In this document: positions 24,811-35,040 of the stretch, one piece after another
How the letters are laid out: the number at the start of each line of letters is the position of its first letter
Numbering within the stretch: the first letter of the stretch is position 1
Source: Paracoccus everestensis
GTDB taxonomy: Bacteria; Pseudomonadota; Alphaproteobacteria; Rhodobacterales; Rhodobacteraceae
Assembly: GCF_021491915.1 (NCBI RefSeq)
Contig: NZ_CP090836.1
Span: 2,590,501-2,654,500, forward strand
Direction: 5' to 3'
Length of the DNA stretch: 64,000 nt
Notes under the pieces: generated by a model
Seen by the model: only the letters and a program-made list of their open reading frames with translations
What the model was told of the DNA's origin: nothing
Database searches by the model: none
Translations under genes and position numbers: made by a program

Positions 24811-27788
24811 GCCAGCACGTCGTCGCAGCGGGCGCAGACCCCGGGATGGTCGTGCGTCCCCACATCGGGCAGGATCTTCCAGCATCGCTGGCACTTCTCG
24901 CCTTCCGCCAGTTCAAAGACCACGCCGATGCCGGGGGTCTCCGCCATGCGGAACGCCTCGGCCGGGGCCGGGTCCAGCGTCAGCGACAGATCCGAGGTGA
25001 TGCAGACATCCGCGAAATCCATGGATTTGAGCGCGGCCAGCATATCCGCGTCCTCGACATGGACAACGGGCGCGGCCTCCAGGCTGGCGCCGATGGTCTT
25101 GTCGGTGCGCTTGACCTCCAAGGCGGCGGTGACAACGCGGCGGGCGCGGCGCACATGGTCCCATTTCGCGGCCAGAGGCTCGTTCAGCCAATCGGCGGGC
25201 GTGGCCGGGAAGTCGTGCAGATGCACGCTGTCGTCGTCAGAGGGGAAGCGCGACAGCCACACATCCTCGGTCGTGAAGGGCAGGATCGGGGCCAGCCAGG
25301 TCACAAGGCGGTGGAACACGGTGTCCAGCACCGTCCGCGCGGCGCGGCGGCGCGGGTCGCCGGGCGCATCGCAGTAAAGCGCGTCCTTGCGGATGTCGAA
25401 ATAGAACGCCGACAGATCCACGGTGCAGAACTGGAACAGCGTCTGGAACACGCCCTGGAAGTCGAACTGGTCGTATCCCTTGCGCACTGCGTGATCCAGT
25501 TGCGCCAGCCGGTGCAGCACCCACTGCTCCAACTCCGGCATCTGGGCCGGGTCGATCTTTTCGGCATCGCTGAACCCGTCCAGCGCGCCCAGCAGGAAGC
25601 GCAGCGTGTTGCGCAAGCGGCGATAGCTGTCGGCGGTACCTTTCAGGATTTCCGGCCCGATCCGCTGGTCGGCGGTGTAATCGGCCTGCGCCACCCACAG
25701 GCGCAGGATATCGGCGCCGTATTGCTCGATCACCTTGGCCGGGACGATGGTGTTGCCCAGCGACTTGGACATCTTCATGCCCTTTTCGTCCAGGGTGAAG
25801 CCATGCGTCACCACGTTGCGATAGGGCGCGCGTCCCTTGGTCGCGCAGCCTTGCAGCAAGGACGACTGGAACCAGCCGCGATGCTGGTCGGTGCCTTCCA
25901 GATAGACGTCGGCGATCCCGTCTGGGGCGCCGTCGGCCCGGTCGCGCAGCACGAAGGCATGGGTGGATCCGCTGTCGAACCACACGTCCAGCACGTCGGT
26001 GACCTGATCGTAATCGTCCGGGTTCACGATGCCGTCCAGAACCTGGGCCTTGAAGCCGTCGCGATACCAGACATCGGCGCCGTCTGCCTCAAACGCCGCG
26101 ATGATGCGGTCGTTGACCCGCTGGTCGCGCAGCAGGAAGTCATTGTCGGTGGGCTTGGTGCCGCGACGCACGAAACAGGTCAGCGGCACGCCCCAGGCCC
26201 GCTGGCGCGACAGCACCCAGTCGGGGCGGTTTTCCACCATGGAATGGATCCGGTTCCGCCCGGTCTGCGGCCACCATTTCACCAGCTTGTCGATGCTGGT
26301 CAGCGCCCGCGTGCGGATCGTGTCGCCGTGCTGGCCCATGCCGTCGGCCAGCGGCTTGTCGATAGCAGCGAACCATTGCGGCGTGTTGCGATAGATCAGC
26401 GGCGCCTTGGATCGCCAGCTATGAGGGTAGGAGTGCTTAATCTTGCCCTTGGCCAGCAGCGCGCCGGCATAGGCCAGCTGCTTGATGACGCTGACATTGG
26501 CAGGCCCGTCCTTGCCATCCGCGTCGATGATCGCCTGCCCGCCGAACAGCGGCAGGTCCTTGCGATAGCTGCCGTCGGGTTCGACGTTATAGGTCATCGG
26601 CAGCTTGAAGCGCAGGCCAAGCTGATAGTCGTCGTCGCCGTGGCTGGGCGCGGTATGGACAAAGCCCGTACCCGCGTCGTCGGTGACGTGATCGCCGGGC
26701 AGAAGGGGTACGTCATAGTCCCATTCGCCATCGCCACCGTCGACGCCGCGCAGGGGATGGGCAAGGGACAGGCCGGACAGTTCATCACTCGACACATCGC
26801 GCAGTCGCGCAAAATCCTCGACCTTCGCGGATTTCATGACGCTGTCTGCCAGCGCGTCCGCCAGAACCAAGGTCTCGCCCGCCTGAGCAGTCGCATTCTC
26901 GGCCACGGACCTGACTTCATAAAGGCCATAGGCAATCGCTGGGTTATAAGCGACTGCCCGGTTCTGCGGAATAGTCCAGGGCGTGGTGGTCCAGATCACC
27001 ACCGATGAATGGATCAAATCTCCAAGTCCTGCCGGAATTTGCTCAATCGTTGAACGGTTGGGATCAGCAGTGCCAGAGACTCCATGGGTGAATACCTTAA
27101 ACCGCACCCAGATCGTGTGGCTGGTGTGGTCCTTGTATTCGACCTCGGCCTCGGCCAGGGCGGTCTTTTCCACCGGCGACCACATCACGGGCTTGGACCC
27201 CTGATACAGCGCGCCGTTCATGACCAGCTTCATGAACTCGGCCGCGATCACCGCCTCGGCATGGAAATCCATCGTCAGATAGGGGTCGTCCCATTTTCCG
27301 GTAATGCCCAGGCGCTTGAATTCCTGCCGCTGGATGTCGATCCATTCGTCGGCAAAGCGGCGGCATTCCTGGCGGAACTCGACCACGTCCACGGCGTCCT
27401 TGTCACGGCCCTCGGCGCGATACTTCTCCTCGATCTTCCATTCGATCGGCAACCCGTGGCAGTCCCAGCCGGGGACATAGCGCGCGTCGCGGCCCATCAT
27501 CTGGTGGCTGCGCACGATGATGTCCTTGATGGTCTTGTTCAGCGCGTGGCCGATATGCAGGTGGCCGTTGGCATAGGGCGGGCCATCATGCAGGATGAAG
27601 GGCGAGCGGCCTTCGGCGCGTTCGCGCAGGCGGTCATAGATGCCGATGCGTTCCCAGCGGGCCAGCCATTCGGGTTCGCGCTGCGGCAGGCCCGCGCGCA
27701 TGGGAAACTCGGTCTGCGGCAGGAACACGGTGTCGCGGTAATCGGGGGCGTCGGCGGTGACGGGATCGGCAGAGGTATCGGCGGCCAT
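24807..27788 (-). CDS. ileS: Isoleucine--tRNA ligase
   Basis: A 993-residue class I synthetase. The HIGH-type motif is in PPYANGHLHIGHALN (about residues 69-83), the KMSKS motif in KMSKSLGNT (about 672), the editing domain follows VIWTTTPWTIP, and the C-terminal zinc finger is CQRCWKILPDVGTHDHPGVC plus ARC. The length fits the family. The segment near 27000-27110, entering the editing domain, has lower GC (about 47-57%) and reads FTHGVSGTADPNRSTIEQ, which looks longer than usual. A perfect hairpin sits in the leader. Confidence 0.95.
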   Translation of the reverse strand: MAADTSADPVTADAPDYRDTVFLPQTEFPMRAGLPQREPEWLARWERIGIYDRLRERAEGRSPFILHDGPPYANGHLHIGHALNKTIKDIIVRSHQMMGRDARYVPGWDCHGLPIEWKIEEKYRAEGRDKDAVDVVEFRQECRRFADEWIDIQRQEFKRLGITGKWDDPYLTMDFHAEAVIAAEFMKLVMNGALYQGSKPVMWSPVEKTALAEAEVEYKDHTSHTIWVRFKVFTHGVSGTADPNRSTIEQIPAGLGDLIHSSVVIWTTTPWTIPQNRAVAYNPAIAYGLYEVRSVAENATAQAGETLVLADALADSVMKSAKVEDFARLRDVSSDELSGLSLAHPLRGVDGGDGEWDYDVPLLPGDHVTDDAGTGFVHTAPSHGDDDYQLGLRFKLPMTYNVEPDGSYRKDLPLFGGQAIIDADGKDGPANVSVIKQLAYAGALLAKGKIKHSYPHSWRSKAPLIYRNTPQWFAAIDKPLADGMGQHGDTIRTRALTSIDKLVKWWPQTGRNRIHSMVENRPDWVLSRQRAWGVPLTCFVRRGTKPTDNDFLLRDQRVNDRIIAAFEADGADVWYRDGFKAQVLDGIVNPDDYDQVTDVLDVWFDSGSTHAFVLRDRADGAPDGIADVYLEGTDQHRGWFQSSLLQGCATKGRAPYRNVVTHGFTLDEKGMKMSKSLGNTIVPAKVIEQYGADILRLWVAQADYTADQRIGPEILKGTADSYRRLRNTLRFLLGALDGFSDAEKIDPAQMPELEQWVLHRLAQLDHAVRKGYDQFDFQGVFQTLFQFCTVDLSAFYFDIRKDALYCDAPGDPRRRAARTVLDTVFHRLVTWLAPILPFTTEDVWLSRFPSDDDSVHLHDFPATPADWLNEPLAAKWDHVRRARRVVTAALEVKRTDKTIGASLEAAPVVHVEDADMLAALKSMDFADVCITSDLSLTLDPAPAEAFRMAETPGIGVVFELAEGEKCQRCWKILPDVGTHDHPGVCARCDDVLA

Positions 27789-27826
27789 CGGGGCTTCCTT
27801 GGTGCGGAGGGTTCGGACATACGGGC

Positions 27827-27860
27827 AACCCGGCGGCGCGAAACCTCACGCCGCCGGGTT
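27827..27860. promoter_or_regulatory. Perfect 12-bp hairpin upstream of ileS
   Basis: AACCCGGCGGCG pairs perfectly with CGCCGCCGGGTT around a 10-base loop. It lies 39-72 bases upstream of the ileS start and 60 bases before the divergent membrane gene. There is no T run on either side, so it is not a standard terminator. Confidence 0.5.
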
Positions 27861-27919
27861 GCTAATTCGGGGTCCGAACGCCAGAAATTCCATGCCGACC
27901 TCTATAGGAACCCGTCCGC

Positions 27920-28744
27920 GTGCCCGCAACCCTGACCGATGATGTGCTGCGCCGCCGCAAAGATGCGGTAACGCGCTTCGTGCGCGACCGATACGGGCCG
28001 CGCGGCAGCCTGCGCCTGCACCGCGCGGCGCTTGGCTGGGATCTGTTGCGTGCGCCGGTCAACGTGATGCTGTCGCCGGTCTTTCTGCTGACCCGGCTGC
28101 TGGCCTGGGCGCTGCCGCGCCTGGGGGCAAGACGCGCGGGCGCCTGGCTGGGCGCGCGGCGGGTTTTTTTGCCATCCGACATGGGCCGGGTGATCGCGGC
28201 AGACCTGATCCGCCTGGTGGCCGACCTGGACGCATCGGGCATTGGTCCCAACGCCCCGTCCCCCGCCGTCCGCCGCGAAGCCGCCGCCCTGGCCGAAACC
28301 CGCAATGCCGTGTCCGAGATCACCACCTCGATCATCGTGCTGGCAGGCGGCTGGCTGCTGTTCAGCCGCGCGACGCCGGGCGTGATCTCTCTGGCCGGTC
28401 CGCTGGCCGAGATCCGCGCCCATTCCACGGCAGTCCGCGATTTCCTGCTGGGCGACAGCCTTGGCAAAGCCTGGTACTGGGCCTTTCCCGTGGAACTGTC
28501 CCCGTGGGAGGTCCTGCTGACCGGCGTCGCCTTGGCCGTGGCGGGATCCCTGGTCACGACCTTTGCCGGACTGATCGCCGATCCGGTCCAGCTTTGGGCC
28601 GGCACGCATCGCCGCCGCATCTTGCGCCTGCTGGACCGGCTGGACCGCGCCCAGCCCGGACCGGGCCTGGAACGCGAACACTTGCTGGCGCGGGCGGGCG
28701 ACCTGTCGGAAGCCATGCTGATGCTGTGGCGAAACCTTCGCTAA
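27920..28744 (+). CDS. Membrane protein, unknown function
   Basis: A 274-residue protein with hydrophobic segments near residues 48-66 ([19 protein letters not shown]), 135-150 ([12 protein letters not shown]) and 195-225 ([20 protein letters not shown]). The N- and C-terminal parts are basic and helical ([15 protein letters not shown]). It may correspond to DUF6635, but I cannot confirm this. It is divergent from ileS and convergent with queF, whose stop it overlaps by 4 bases. Confidence 0.7.
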   Translation: MPATLTDDVLRRRKDAVTRFVRDRYGPRGSLRLHRAALGWDLLRAPVNVMLSPVFLLTRLLAWALPRLGARRAGAWLGARRVFLPSDMGRVIAADLIRLVADLDASGIGPNAPSPAVRREAAALAETRNAVSEITTSIIVLAGGWLLFSRATPGVISLAGPLAEIRAHSTAVRDFLLGDSLGKAWYWAFPVELSPWEVLLTGVALAVAGSLVTTFAGLIADPVQLWAGTHRRRILRLLDRLDRAQPGPGLEREHLLARAGDLSEAMLMLWRNLR

Positions 28745-29202
28745 CCGCGTCCGCGATAGCCCGCCACGCCCTGGTCGGGCAGCCACAGCCCCGCAGGCGC
28801 AGCACCCGTTTGCCAGAAGACGTCGATGGGCATCCCGCCGCGCGGATACCAGTAACCGCCGATGCGCAGCCATTGCGGTGCGATGGCATCCACCAGCCGC
28901 TTGCCGATACCGACGGTGCAATCCTCGTGAAAGGCGCCATGGTTGCGGAAGCTGCCCAGGAACAGCTTCAGCGACTTGGATTCCACCAGCCACTCGCCCG
29001 GCACATAATCGATCACCAGATGCGCGAAATCCGGCTGGCCGGTGATCGGGCACAGGCTGGTGAATTCGGGCTGGGTGAAGCGGACCGCGTAAACCTCGTC
29101 GGCCTGGGGGTTCGGGACGCGTTCCAGCACCGCCTGTCCGGGACTGGCGGGAAGGTCGGCTTTCGCGCCAAGCTGGGTCAGGGCGTCGGTGTAATGGGTC
29201 AT
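28741..29202 (-). CDS. queF: NADPH-dependent 7-cyano-7-deazaguanine reductase
   Basis: A 153-residue type I QueF that reduces preQ0 to preQ1 in queuosine synthesis. The catalytic Cys is in [13 protein letters not shown], the NADPH-binding motif is [20 protein letters not shown], and Asp/Cys follow in HEDC. The Met at 29202 gives the family's normal start ([12 protein letters not shown]). It is a single gene here; other queuosine genes are outside the window. Confidence 0.93.
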   Translation of the reverse strand: MTHYTDALTQLGAKADLPASPGQAVLERVPNPQADEVYAVRFTQPEFTSLCPITGQPDFAHLVIDYVPGEWLVESKSLKLFLGSFRNHGAFHEDCTVGIGKRLVDAIAPQWLRIGGYWYPRGGMPIDVFWQTGAAPAGLWLPDQGVAGYRGRG

Positions 29203-29322
29203 GGGAAATCCTTCCGGGCTGGCGCGCGGGGATAGCAGCGGCCAACCCATGCGTCAAACCGCGCCCTTGCGTCGCGTCCCCCGCCGCGCCACATGAGGTC
29301 TGACCAAACGGACCTCTCTGCC

Positions 29323-29724
29323 ATGATCCCGCCCCGCTTCGACGTCACCGCAGACCAGATCGACCAGGTCGTCGCCGTCTTCTATGGCGCCGTCCGCCGA
29401 CACGAGGTGCTTGGCCCCGTCTTTGCAGGCCACATCGCCGACTGGCCCGGTCACGAGGCGAAGATTGCCGCCTTTTGGCGCAACGCGATCCTGTACGAAC
29501 GCAGCTATGACGGCAATCCGATGCGTGTGCATATGCAGGCGGGGGATGTGCGGGCGGATCACTTTCCGATCTGGCTGGGGCTGTTCGATGAAACCTTGCG
29601 CCGCACCCTGCCCCCGGACGCCGCCCGTGCCTGGTCTGCCCTGGCGCACCGGATCGGTGCCGGATTGCGCATGGGGGTCGAGGATCTGCGGGAACGCCGG
29701 ACGGGGGTTCCCATCCTGCGTTAA
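29323..29724 (+). CDS. Group III truncated hemoglobin
   Basis: A 133-residue 2/2 globin. Characteristic are FDVTADQIDQVVAVFYGAV at the N-terminus, FWRNAILYERSYDGNPMRVH in the E-helix region and a proximal His in VRADHFPIWLGLFDE. Group III truncated hemoglobins bind O2 or NO and are linked to microaerobic or nitrosative conditions. I start at the Met of MIPPRFDVT; a Met 10 codons upstream (29293) is an alternative. It converges on the TRIC channel gene (stop overlap). Confidence 0.87.
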   Translation: MIPPRFDVTADQIDQVVAVFYGAVRRHEVLGPVFAGHIADWPGHEAKIAAFWRNAILYERSYDGNPMRVHMQAGDVRADHFPIWLGLFDETLRRTLPPDAARAWSALAHRIGAGLRMGVEDLRERRTGVPILR

Positions 29725-30353
29725 CGCCGGGGCGGACGAGCGCGATAGGTCGGCAGGCTCCACCCCAAAAGCAGGCTGCCGGCGCGCAGGGCGATCACGA
29801 CCAGGCCGCAAAAGATCAGCGCCACCGGTCGGGGCATTCCCACCCCGATCAGCGCCACGGCAACGACCGCGCCGCCAAAGGCCGCAGTCACATACAGTTC
29901 GCCCTGCTTCAGCACCATGGGCAGTTCGTTGCCCACCACATCGCGGATCAGCCCGCCGAAGGTGCCGGTCACGACACCCATGGCCACGACGACAATTGGG
30001 CTGACGCCCGCCGCCAGGGCCACGCCCGCGCCGGCGGGGACAGCCACCGCCAGGGCAAATGCGTCCAGCCAGACGATCAGGCTGTAGCGGCTTTCGAACA
30101 GATGCGCGGTGAAGAACACCAGCACCGCCGCGCCCGATGTCAGCAGGATAAGTTCGGGCTGCTGCACCCAGAACACCGCATCGCGGTTCAGGATCATGTC
30201 GCGCGTGGTGCCGCCGCCGATGCCGGTCAGGGTCGCAAAGAATATAAAGCCCACCAGATCCAGTTGCGCCCGGCTGGCGACCAGGGCGCCGGTCAGCGCA
30301 AAGACCAGCACCGCGGCATAATCCAGCAGCAGGATCAGGACGCCCGGCGTCAC
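29721..30353 (-). CDS. TRIC-type cation channel family protein (UPF0126/YadS)
   Basis: A 210-residue membrane protein with about seven helices in two repeats. Each repeat carries the family motif: [13 protein letters not shown] and [14 protein letters not shown]. Prokaryotic members form trimeric potassium-permeable channels related to the TRIC proteins. Physiological role in this organism is unknown. It overlaps rnhA by 4 bases. Confidence 0.9.
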   Translation of the reverse strand: MTPGVLILLLDYAAVLVFALTGALVASRAQLDLVGFIFFATLTGIGGGTTRDMILNRDAVFWVQQPELILLTSGAAVLVFFTAHLFESRYSLIVWLDAFALAVAVPAGAGVALAAGVSPIVVVAMGVVTGTFGGLIRDVVGNELPMVLKQGELYVTAAFGGAVVAVALIGVGMPRPVALIFCGLVVIALRAGSLLLGWSLPTYRARPPRR

Positions 30354-30817
30354 CCCACGGCCTTCCCGGGCTTGAAGGGCGCCATGCCGCCGCGTGCCAG
30401 TTCGTCGGCGCGTTCGTTTTCGGGATGGCCCGCATGACCCTTGATCCAGGCCCAGATCACGCTGTGGCGCCGCTGCGCGTCATCCAGGCGCTGCCACAAC
30501 TCGACGTTCTTGACGGGCTTGCGGTCGGCGGTCTTCCAGCCGTTGCGCTTCCAGCCGTGGATCCACTGGGTCACGCCGTTCTTCACATAGGCGCTGTCGG
30601 TGGTGATGGTGATGGTGCTTGGCCGGGCCAGAACCTCGAGCGCGGAAATCGCCGCCATCAACTCCATCCGGTTGTTGGTGGTCAGCGCCTCGCCGCCCGC
30701 CAGTTCGCGTTCCTTGACAACGGTACCGCCGTCCATTGCGCGCATCAACACGCCCCAGCCACCCGGGCCGGGATTGCCGCTGCACGCGCCATCGGTCCAG
30801 GCGAAAAGCTCAGCCAT
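30350..30817 (-). CDS. rnhA: Ribonuclease HI
   Basis: A 155-residue RNase HI that removes RNA from RNA-DNA hybrids. The acidic active site is complete: Asp in [15 protein letters not shown], Glu in [11 protein letters not shown], Asp in [10 protein letters not shown], and the final Asp in [10 protein letters not shown]. The Met at 30817 overlaps the end of the glutathione S-transferase gene by 8 bases. Confidence 0.95.
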   Translation of the reverse strand: MAELFAWTDGACSGNPGPGGWGVLMRAMDGGTVVKERELAGGEALTTNNRMELMAAISALEVLARPSTITITTDSAYVKNGVTQWIHGWKRNGWKTADRKPVKNVELWQRLDDAQRRHSVIWAWIKGHAGHPENERADELARGGMAPFKPGKAVG

Positions 30818-31415
30818 CCAGCCCCGCATATCCCGGCAATGCCGCCACACGGGCAAGCCAGCGGTTGATCGCCGGAAACCGCGCCATGTCAAAGCCGCCG
30901 CGTTCGCCCGCCGTGTGGGTATAGGAATAAAGGCAGATATCGGCCAGGCTGACCCCGTCACCGACCAGCCAGTCTCGCGCGGCCAGCCGATCCTCCATCA
31001 CCCCCAGCAAGGCGTGGCCGCTGTCCAGCAGCGCGGCCATCCGGTCGGGCGTGGCCTGCGCACGGCGATGGGGATAGGTCAGCAGCGCGGCGCGCACGGC
31101 GATCACGCCTTCATGCTGGTTTTGTTCCCAGAACATCCAGGACAGCATTTCCGCCCGCCCGAACGGGTCGGCAGGGACAAACCCCGTCCCCTCGCCCAGC
31201 CAGCACAGGATCGCATTCGATTCCGGCAGCAGCCGCCCGTCGTCCAGTTCCAGCACTGGCGATTTGCCAAAGGGCAGCCGCCCGGTTTCCCTGGCGTGGT
31301 CTAGGGCCCGGGTCTGGTATTCGACATCGACCGTCTCGACCGTCCGCCCCAACAGGGACAGCAGCAGCCGCACCTTGTAGCTGTTGCCCGAGGACGGCAT
31401 GGAAAAAAGTCTCAT
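30810..31415 (-). CDS. Glutathione S-transferase family protein
   Basis: A 201-residue protein with an N-terminal thioredoxin-like GST domain ([39 protein letters not shown] with the glutathione-binding Glu-Ser) and an all-helical C-terminal domain with [17 protein letters not shown]. Substrate cannot be inferred. Its start is preceded by the tail of an intergenic repeat. Confidence 0.87.
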   Translation of the reverse strand: MRLFSMPSSGNSYKVRLLLSLLGRTVETVDVEYQTRALDHARETGRLPFGKSPVLELDDGRLLPESNAILCWLGEGTGFVPADPFGRAEMLSWMFWEQNQHEGVIAVRAALLTYPHRRAQATPDRMAALLDSGHALLGVMEDRLAARDWLVGDGVSLADICLYSYTHTAGERGGFDMARFPAINRWLARVAALPGYAGLDG

Positions 31416-31420
31416 CTGCT

Positions 31421-31471
31421 TTGCCTTGGCTGAAATATCCTCGGGGGGTCCGGGGGGCGAAGCGCCCCCGG
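31421..31471 (-). repeat. Rhodobacterales-type intergenic repeat, copy A
   Basis: On the minus strand a hairpin (CCGGGGGCG-CTT-CGCCCCCCGG) follows the ispH stop. The tail CCCGAGGATATTT and then GCCAAGG leads up to the start of the GST gene. The hairpin can end ispH transcription, while the tail offers a GAGG ribosome-binding-like core. The same unit recurs at 53775. Confidence 0.65.
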
Positions 31472-31479
31472 CGCGTGCC

Positions 31480-32436
31480 TCAGGCGCTTTCGCGCAGCAC
31501 CTTCGGCACCTTGAATTCGACGTTTTCCTGCGCCGTCTCGACGATTTCGACCGTCACGTCATAGCGGGCGCGGAAGGCGTCGATCACCTCGTTCACCAGC
31601 ACCTCGGGGGCGCTTGCGCCGGCGGTGACGCCGACGGCCGCCGCGCCGTCGATGGCGCGCCAGTCGATCTGGTCCGCGCGCATCACCAGCTGCGCATAGG
31701 CGCAGCCCGCGGCCCGCCCGACCTCGACCAGGCGCTTCGAGTTCGACGAATTCGGCGCCCCGATCACCAGCAGCGCATCGATCTTGTGCGCGACCGCCTT
31801 GACCGCCGCCTGGCGGTTGGTGGTGGCATAGCAGATGTCTTCGCGGGCCGGACCCACGATAGCCGGGAACCGCGCCTGCAAGGCCGCCACGATTTCCGCC
31901 GTGTCATCGACCGACAGGGTCGTCTGGGTGATGAAGGCCAGCCGTTCGGGATCGCGGGGCACGATGGTCGCCACGTCGGCGACGGTTTCGACCAGGATCA
32001 CCTCGCCAGGGGGCAGTTGGCCCATGGTGCCCAGCACCTCGGGATGACCCTCATGGCCGATCATCACCATCTGCAGTCCCTCGGCATGATGGCGCGCGGC
32101 CTCGTTATGGACCTTGGTCACCAGCGGGCAGGTCGCGTCCACGTGGATCATGTTGCGCCGCCGCGCCTCGGCAGGCACCGCCTTGGGCACGCCATGGGCG
32201 GAAAAGATCACCGGGCGGTCATCGGGAACGTCGTCCAGTTCCTCGACAAAGATCGCGCCCTGGTCGCGCAGCCCGTCCACGACGAACTTGTTGTGGACGA
32301 TCTCGTGGCGGACATAAACGGGTGCGCCCCATTTCTGCAGCGCCAGTTCGACGATCTTGATGGCACGGTCCACGCCCGCGCAAAACCCGCGCGGCGCGAC
32401 AAGATACAGCATCAGGGGCGGTTTCGCGTTTTCCAT
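31480..32436 (-). CDS. ispH: 4-hydroxy-3-methylbut-2-enyl diphosphate reductase
   Basis: A 318-residue IspH (LytB), the last enzyme of the MEP isoprenoid pathway. The three cysteines that bind its iron-sulfur cluster are in [25 protein letters not shown] and [11 protein letters not shown], and the substrate-binding [10 protein letters not shown] segment is intact. I start at Met 32436; 62 further open codons upstream overlap a hairpin and are not family-like. It is divergent from secG. Confidence 0.95.
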   Translation of the reverse strand: MENAKPPLMLYLVAPRGFCAGVDRAIKIVELALQKWGAPVYVRHEIVHNKFVVDGLRDQGAIFVEELDDVPDDRPVIFSAHGVPKAVPAEARRRNMIHVDATCPLVTKVHNEAARHHAEGLQMVMIGHEGHPEVLGTMGQLPPGEVILVETVADVATIVPRDPERLAFITQTTLSVDDTAEIVAALQARFPAIVGPAREDICYATTNRQAAVKAVAHKIDALLVIGAPNSSNSKRLVEVGRAAGCAYAQLVMRADQIDWRAIDGAAAVGVTAGASAPEVLVNEVIDAFRARYDVTVEIVETAQENVEFKVPKVLRESA

Positions 32437-32532
32437 GGCCCCGAGGTAGCGCGGAAGGCCGCCCTCGTCCAGCGGCACGGGCGTCACAAAGCGGCAAGGA
32501 CAAGGGCCAGCATTGTTCCTGACAGGAAAGAA

Positions 32533-32556
32533 GGCGCCGCGCCCCCGGGCGGCGCC
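32533..32556 (-). promoter_or_regulatory. Hairpin with T-rich tail upstream of ispH
   Basis: GGCGCCGC pairs perfectly with GCGGCGCC (8 bp, 8-base loop). On the minus strand TTCTTTCCT follows. It sits about 97 bases ahead of the ispH start and no minus-strand gene precedes it, so it would be a leader attenuator or the end of a short RNA. Confidence 0.4.
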
Positions 32557-32693
32557 CCATCTGCACCTCGCGGCCCCCTTTCCGACCTTGGATCCCGCGC
32601 GCCCGATCATCGGCGCGGGCATTGGACACTCCGCTTGCCATCATCCGCCCGGGTGACTAGATAGGCGCGTCCGAATGTGAAAGGCCGAAAGCC

Positions 32694-33170
32694 GTGGAAA
32701 ACGTCGTCCTGACCATCCATCTGATCCTCGCGGTTCTGCTGACCGGGGTGGTGCTGCTGCAACGGTCCGAAGGCGGCGGGCTGGGCATGGGCGGCGGCGG
32801 TGGCGGCGTCATGACCGGGCGCCAGGCCGCGAATGCCCTGACCCGGCTGACCTGGATCTTCGGCATCGCGCTGTTCGTGACCTCGATCGCGCTGACCATC
32901 ATCGCCGCGCGGCAGGTGTCCAACAGCTCGATCATGGACCAGCTGGGCGTGCCCGCAAGCCGTCAGGAATCCACGCTGCCGCAGGCGCCTGCTTATGTGC
33001 CGCCGCCCACGACCGGCACGGCGGGCGATCCGCTGACCCCGCCCGCGCCCGACGCCCCGGCGGCTGACGCCCCCGCGCCCGAGGCTGCGGCCCCCGCGGT
33101 CGAACCCGTGGCGCCTCCCGCAGCCGAGGCACCGACGCCCGCCGCACCGGCCCAAGCACCGGCGAACTGA
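32694..33170 (+). CDS. secG: Preprotein translocase subunit SecG
   Basis: A 158-residue SecG, accessory subunit of the SecYEG channel. The two membrane helices (VVLTIHLILAVLLTGVVLLQ and WIFGIALFVTSIALTII) flank the conserved glycine-rich loop RSEGGGLGMGGGGGG and 'ANALTRLTW'. A long Pro/Ala-rich tail extends the C-terminus, as is common in this group. It precedes pyrG, with 154 bp between them. Confidence 0.92.
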   Translation: MENVVLTIHLILAVLLTGVVLLQRSEGGGLGMGGGGGGVMTGRQAANALTRLTWIFGIALFVTSIALTIIAARQVSNSSIMDQLGVPASRQESTLPQAPAYVPPPTTGTAGDPLTPPAPDAPAADAPAPEAAAPAVEPVAPPAAEAPTPAAPAQAPAN

Positions 33171-33324
33171 ACCACACAACAACTAGGGGCGGCATCTTTC
33201 TGCCCCCACATCAACTTGCGGTTCCTTGCGGCCACGGGGCGAATCGGCTATATCTCGGATCCCGTGATGCTGGCTGTCCGACGGTCCGCAGCCATTCGGA
33301 ATTTGCGAAATCACGGGGGCCTTC

Positions 33325-34968
33325 ATGGCGCGTTACATCTTCATCACCGGCGGCGTCGTGTCCTCGCTTGGCAAGGGCCTGGCTTCGGCGGCACTGGGCG
33401 CGTTGCTGCAGGCACGGGGCTTCACGGTCAGGCTGCGCAAGCTGGATCCTTATCTGAACGTCGATCCCGGCACCATGTCGCCCTTTGAACATGGCGAGGT
33501 GTTCGTCACTGACGACGGCGCGGAAACCGACCTGGACCTGGGCCATTACGAACGCTTCACCGGCGTTTCCGCGCGCCGCACCGACAGCATCAGCAGCGGC
33601 CGCGTTTATTCGAACGTGCTGGAAAAGGAACGGCGGGGCGAATACCTGGGCAAGACCATCCAGGTGATCCCCCACGTCACGAACGAGATCAAGGATTTCC
33701 TTGCCATCGGCGACGACGAGGTCGATTTCATGCTGTGCGAGATCGGCGGCACGGTGGGCGACATCGAGGGACTGCCCTTCTTCGAGGCGATCCGCCAGTT
33801 CACCCATGAACGCCCGCGCGGCCAATGCATCCTGATGCACCTGACCCTGCTGCCCTATCTTGCAGCATCGGGCGAGTTGAAGACCAAGCCCACGCAGCAC
33901 AGCGTCAAGGAACTGCAATCCATCGGTCTGGCCCCGGATGTGCTGGTCTGCCGGTCCGAACACCCCATCCCGGAAAAGGAACGCGCCAAGATCGCCCTAT
34001 TCTGCAACGTCCGCCCGGACGCCGTGATCCCCGCCTATGACCTGAAGACCATCTACGAGGCGCCGCTGGCCTATCACCGCGCGGGGTTGGACCGCGCCGT
34101 TCTGGACGCCTTTGCCATCAGCCCCGCCCCGCGTCCGGATCTCTCGAAATGGGAGGACGTGATGGACCGGCTGGAGAACGCCGAGGGCCAGGTGAACATC
34201 GCGGTCGTGGGAAAATACACCCAGCTAGAGGACGCCTACAAATCCATCTCCGAGGCGTTGACCCATGGCGGCATGGCCAATCGCGTGCGCGTGCGTGCCG
34301 ACTGGGTGGACAGCGAAAAGCTGGAAGGCGAAGGCGCGCATCTGCTGGACGGATACCACGGCATCATCGTGCCCGGCGGCTTTGGCGAACGCGGGACCGA
34401 AGGGATGCTGGCCGCCGCCAAATACGCGCGCGAGAAGAAGGTGCCCTATCTGGGCATCTGTCTGGGAATGCAGATGGCGGTGATCGAGGCTGCCCGCAAC
34501 CTGGCCGGAATGCCCGACGCGGGATCCGAGGAGTTCGACCACGAGGCGGGCAAGACCCGCTTCACGCCGGTCGTCTATCACCTCAAGGAATGGGTGCAGG
34601 GCAATTATACCGTGCAGCGCAAGGTGACGGACGACAAGGGCGGCACCATGCGGCTGGGTGCCTATACCGCCATCCTGGCCCCCGATTCGAGGATCAGCGA
34701 GGTTTACGGCGGTGCTGTCGAAATCGAGGACCGCCACCGCCACCGCTATGAAGTGGACGCGACCTACCGCGAGCAGCTGGAACAGGCGGGCCTGTGCTTT
34801 TCCGGTATGTCGCCCGACGGCAAGCTGCCCGAGGTGATCGAATATGCCGACCACCCCTGGTTCATCGGCGTGCAGTCCCATCCCGAGTTGAAGTCAAAGC
34901 CGTTCGAACCCGCGCCGCTGTTCGCAGGCTTCGTCCGGGCGGCGATGGAAGAAGGACGGTTGGTCTGA
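33325..34968 (+). CDS. pyrG: CTP synthase
   Basis: A 547-residue CTP synthase that aminates UTP with glutamine-derived ammonia. The N-terminal synthetase domain starts [20 protein letters not shown] with the ATP-binding loop. The glutaminase domain has the nucleophile Cys in [10 protein letters not shown] (about residue 378) and His-Glu in [10 protein letters not shown] (about 518). Length and both domains are normal. Confidence 0.96.
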   Translation: MARYIFITGGVVSSLGKGLASAALGALLQARGFTVRLRKLDPYLNVDPGTMSPFEHGEVFVTDDGAETDLDLGHYERFTGVSARRTDSISSGRVYSNVLEKERRGEYLGKTIQVIPHVTNEIKDFLAIGDDEVDFMLCEIGGTVGDIEGLPFFEAIRQFTHERPRGQCILMHLTLLPYLAASGELKTKPTQHSVKELQSIGLAPDVLVCRSEHPIPEKERAKIALFCNVRPDAVIPAYDLKTIYEAPLAYHRAGLDRAVLDAFAISPAPRPDLSKWEDVMDRLENAEGQVNIAVVGKYTQLEDAYKSISEALTHGGMANRVRVRADWVDSEKLEGEGAHLLDGYHGIIVPGGFGERGTEGMLAAAKYAREKKVPYLGICLGMQMAVIEAARNLAGMPDAGSEEFDHEAGKTRFTPVVYHLKEWVQGNYTVQRKVTDDKGGTMRLGAYTAILAPDSRISEVYGGAVEIEDRHRHRYEVDATYREQLEQAGLCFSGMSPDGKLPEVIEYADHPWFIGVQSHPELKSKPFEPAPLFAGFVRAAMEEGRLV

Positions 34969-35006
34969 AGCAGGGCTTTGCCTTGCCAGACAATATCCTG
35001 ACGATA

Positions 35007-35031
35007 CCCGGCCTTTCAGGCAAAGGCCGGG
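35007..35031. terminator. Hairpin between convergent pyrG and the NYN gene
   Basis: CCCGGCCTTT pairs perfectly with AAAGGCCGGG around a CAGGC loop. It lies 38 bases past pyrG and 10 bases past the end of the convergent gene. No long T run, but position favours a shared terminator. Confidence 0.6.
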
Positions 35032-35040
35032 CACAAGTTC

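Noticed and set aside
27789..27919. T-box riboswitch ahead of ileS
   Set aside because: Only a simple hairpin; none of the T-box sequence or antiterminator features, and such elements are not expected in this group.
33186..33206. Terminator between secG and pyrG (GGGGC/GCCCC)
   Set aside because: Five-pair stem with a long loop and no T run; too weak to call.
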